Origin: Ascoidea rubescens DSM 1968
Taxonomy: Eukaryota > Ascomycota > Saccharomycetes > Ascoideales > Ascoideaceae
DNA length: 64,000 nt
Assembly: GCF_001661345.1 (NCBI RefSeq)
Contig: NW_017962913.1
Location: forward strand, 2,423,428-2,487,427
Direction of reading: 5' to 3'
Shown: one piece after another, positions 62,198 to 64,000 of the stretch
How positions within the stretch are numbered: position 1 is the stretch's first letter
Layout: each line of letters opens with the position of its first letter
Program-made: the position numbers and the translations under genes
The notes under the pieces: generated by a model
Database searches by the model: none
Told to the model about the DNA's origin: nothing
What the model saw: the letters and a program-made list of their open reading frames with translations, nothing else

Positions 62198-63058
62198 ATG
62201 TACCAACCTCCTGCATTACCACCAAAACCCTTTGTTGGTCCCAACAAGACTGGTGCTGACGACCAGACAGTGCAACAGAACAACACTGGCAGTGCTGAAC
62301 AGAGCCACAAGAACAAAGACCATGGAGACACCATTGATAACTCAAAAGAAGACGAAAACTTGCTTCCACCTTTACCTGAGGTGATAACTTCATTGGCGCA
62401 GTCTCAGTTGGTTACGTTTCTAAACAGTGATAACTTGCTCAGGGGATATTTAATCAATTTAAATTTTTTTGTTAATTTCAAAAATGAGAAAAGGGAACTA
62501 ATAGCAAATTTGATTAACAATCTAAACTCAATATTGATGAAATTCAATGATTTAAATCAATTGAAATATGAAATGAATAATAAACTAATCAATTTGAAGA
62601 ATAAGGAAAAAAATTTTAATAATTTGTTACAAATCAAATTATTCAACTCACTAAAGAGATTCCAGTTCAATTATAAGGATAACAATCTACTAAATAATAA
62701 ATTATTATTGAAAAAGGACTATTACAATAATATTTCAAACTCTTTATTAAACAAATTCCTAAATGATAATGTAAACATTCATGGTTCTGATATTAACTCC
62801 AATTCCAATCCCAATTCTGATAACAATACCGATCATACTAATGAGAACCCAGTTGATCAACTAAAACTAATTCATATAAATGAAAATAGTTTAGATTATA
62901 ATGATTCAAACCAAACTCCAATTTCCGATAATAAATACTATAATGATTCAACTATCCAAGATTTTATCAAACTTTACAAATCATCAAGAAAATCTTACTA
63001 TCTAAATAATGAAAGATTGAAAAGATTACATGAAAACAGAATTGGTGGAATGTTATGA
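62198..63058 (+). CDS. SRN2: ESCRT-I subunit Vps37/Srn2-like
   Basis: 286 aa from the ATG at 62198 (MYQPPALPPKP). The N-terminus is Pro- and polar-rich. A long helical, Lys/Asn/Leu-rich region follows, of the Mod(r)/Vps37 type: heptad-like hydrophobics through ELIANLINNLNSILMKFNDL. The end DFIKLYKSSRKSYYLNNERL then KRLHENRIGGML matches the conserved C-terminal Arg-x-x-Tyr-x-x-(R/N)-x-E-(K/R)-L motif of Vps37 proteins. An Asn/Ser stretch interrupts the middle. ESCRT-I sorts ubiquitinated cargo at endosomes. The low-complexity composition lowers confidence in the name. Confidence 0.65.
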   Translation: MYQPPALPPKPFVGPNKTGADDQTVQQNNTGSAEQSHKNKDHGDTIDNSKEDENLLPPLPEVITSLAQSQLVTFLNSDNLLRGYLINLNFFVNFKNEKRELIANLINNLNSILMKFNDLNQLKYEMNNKLINLKNKEKNFNNLLQIKLFNSLKRFQFNYKDNNLLNNKLLLKKDYYNNISNSLLNKFLNDNVNIHGSDINSNSNPNSDNNTDHTNENPVDQLKLIHINENSLDYNDSNQTPISDNKYYNDSTIQDFIKLYKSSRKSYYLNNERLKRLHENRIGGML

Positions 63059-63123
63059 TGAAAATTATCAATTTTTAAATCAATAAAATAAAATAAAATG
63101 CTATAGTATAATATACAAATAAG

Positions 63124-63124
63124 T

Positions 63125-63159
<35 letters not shown>

Positions 63160-63160
63160 G
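63124..63160. repeat. ATCA tetranucleotide microsatellite
   Basis: About eight ATCA units between the VPS37 and LUC7 3' ends, followed by CAACCAACT-type near-repeats. Confidence 0.9.
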
Positions 63161-63205
63161 ATCAATCAGTCAACCAACTATTCAACCAACTGGTCGACTA
63201 ACTAG

Positions 63206-64000
63206 TCAATACATCTTCTGTCTCTTATTTGAATGATATCCATGCTTGAGCTTCAATTCTTCTAACTCACTTCTCATAAATACATATGCCAAATGGATCT
63301 TACCAATAAAATGATCCCCTAATCTTCTATCACTATCTAATCTACTTAGATACGCCCCACAGGTCTTACAAACTTCCAATTTCTGTTGTCCAACTTGACC
63401 AATATTATCAATTAAATCTCGTATTGTCTTTGAAAATTTTTTTCGTTGTAAAATTATCTCATTTAATTTATTGCTCTCAACTATTGATTTCAACACTTGA
63501 TTATTAGTATTTAATATCTCAATTTCTTGAATTATTATCCCAATCTTATTATCCATATTATCTAGTTCTTTAGTTAACTTGGATACCTTTAATTCTTCTT
63601 CTGGTGTATGTTTTAAATTCTCTGACGCCTGAACTATCTTGAAATTGCATTCATTTATATAGTATTCTAAATCTCGAATATACTCAATCTCAAATTCTTC
63701 AATCATTTTCTTAATTTTGTAATTTTCTCTTTCTTTCTCGTTATTTCTTTTTATTTTTTGATCTCTTTCTTTATTGTCTATTTTATTTTGAGGCTGTCCA
63801 TTTTTATCGCCAATTTTCTGTTTTTCTTTTTCATTAATATCGCCATTAGTACTGTTTTTATCTTTCTCATCTTTCCCATCTTTTGCATTATTATCATTTT
63901 TCAAATTATTAAGATAATTCTTTTTCTGATTCTGATAATAAATCTTAAACTTCTCTGAATGAGTTTTTTTGCATTTACCAAACACCTCTTTGGTTCCAAT
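63206..64000 (-). CDS. LUC7: U1 snRNP protein Luc7 (N-terminus outside window)
   Basis: Partial: 265 codons, running off the right edge. Luc7 stabilises U1 snRNA pairing with 5' splice sites. The partial first zinc finger is at the edge (IGTKEVFGKCKKTH, as in yeast GTKQSLGKCPQMH). A helical region follows (EYINECNFKI-type YYINECNFKIVQASENLKHT, LTKELDNMDNKIGIIIQEIE), then the second finger CKTCGAYLSRLDSDRRLGDH to HFIGKIHLAYV, nearly identical to yeast. Between the first finger and the helices is an insertion of about 60 Lys/Asn/Asp/Glu residues absent from the yeast protein as I recall it. It stays in frame without clear splice sites. Confidence 0.93.
   Translation of the reverse strand: MGTKEVFGKCKKTHSEKFKIYYQNQKKNYLNNLKNDNNAKDGKDEKDKNSTNGDINEKEKQKIGDKNGQPQNKIDNKERDQKIKRNNEKERENYKIKKMIEEFEIEYIRDLEYYINECNFKIVQASENLKHTPEEELKVSKLTKELDNMDNKIGIIIQEIEILNTNNQVLKSIVESNKLNEIILQRKKFSKTIRDLIDNIGQVGQQKLEVCKTCGAYLSRLDSDRRLGDHFIGKIHLAYVFMRSELEELKLKHGYHSNKRQKMY

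Noticed and set aside
63124-63160. CRISPR-like regular repeat
   Set aside because: A simple tetranucleotide microsatellite without spacers; no CRISPR or cas genes are expected or seen.

Overview
The window is a chromosome segment from an AT-rich budding yeast (Saccharomycotina). It carries yeast-type genes, a eukaryotic tRNA-Gly(GCC), and short introns with TACTAAC-like branch points. In-frame CTG codons are rare. Several sit where I recall relatives having polar residues, or in a tail that reads more naturally as Ser-rich. This suggests a lineage that decodes CUG as serine (the Debaryomycetaceae-type or the Saccharomycopsis/Ascoidea-type clade), but it is an inference. There is one assembly gap of 242 Ns at 32231-32472, inside a cell-wall protein gene.

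Layout. 1-11067 is gene-poor: one unrecognised 250-residue gene (5692-6444), A-rich minisatellites, and two degraded Ty1/copia-type fossils (reverse transcriptase about 240-640, RNase H about 8640-9130). From 11 kb the window is gene-dense: DEG1 (tRNA pseudouridine synthase), SPB4 (one intron), REC8 (two introns), FCY1 (two introns and a 27-nt microexon), a Kelch protein resembling Gpb1/Gpb2, APM3 (one intron), GID8, MAK5, an unknown membrane protein, DPH1, a Tip1/Srp1-type wall protein, tRNA-Gly, a KDM5/Jhd2 demethylase, GPI12, a 2355-residue disordered protein, a fungal alpha/beta hydrolase, MSN5, a 2OG-Fe(II) oxygenase, an acyl-protein thioesterase, a GH18 chitinase-like enzyme with a C-terminal CBM5/12 module, VPS37/SRN2 and the 3' part of LUC7.

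Genes that work together. DEG1, SPB4, MAK5 and DPH1 serve translation and ribosome assembly. DEG1 and SPB4 are divergent around a palindrome that presents an RRPE-like word on both strands. REC8 has a URS1-like word upstream and a first intron with an unusual 5' splice site, both typical of meiotic genes. APM3 and VPS37 act in vacuolar/endosomal sorting. GPI12 makes the anchor that the Tip1-type wall protein would use. The LUC7 product selects 5' splice sites.

Most interesting: the bacterial-looking GH18+CBM5/12 protein, the giant Tyr/Asn- and Arg/Gly-rich protein with a small folded domain, the CUG evidence, the FCY1 microexon and the REC8 splice site. I did not find an operon-like or CRISPR-like new system. 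Sequence comparisons with S. cerevisiae are from memory, not from a search.
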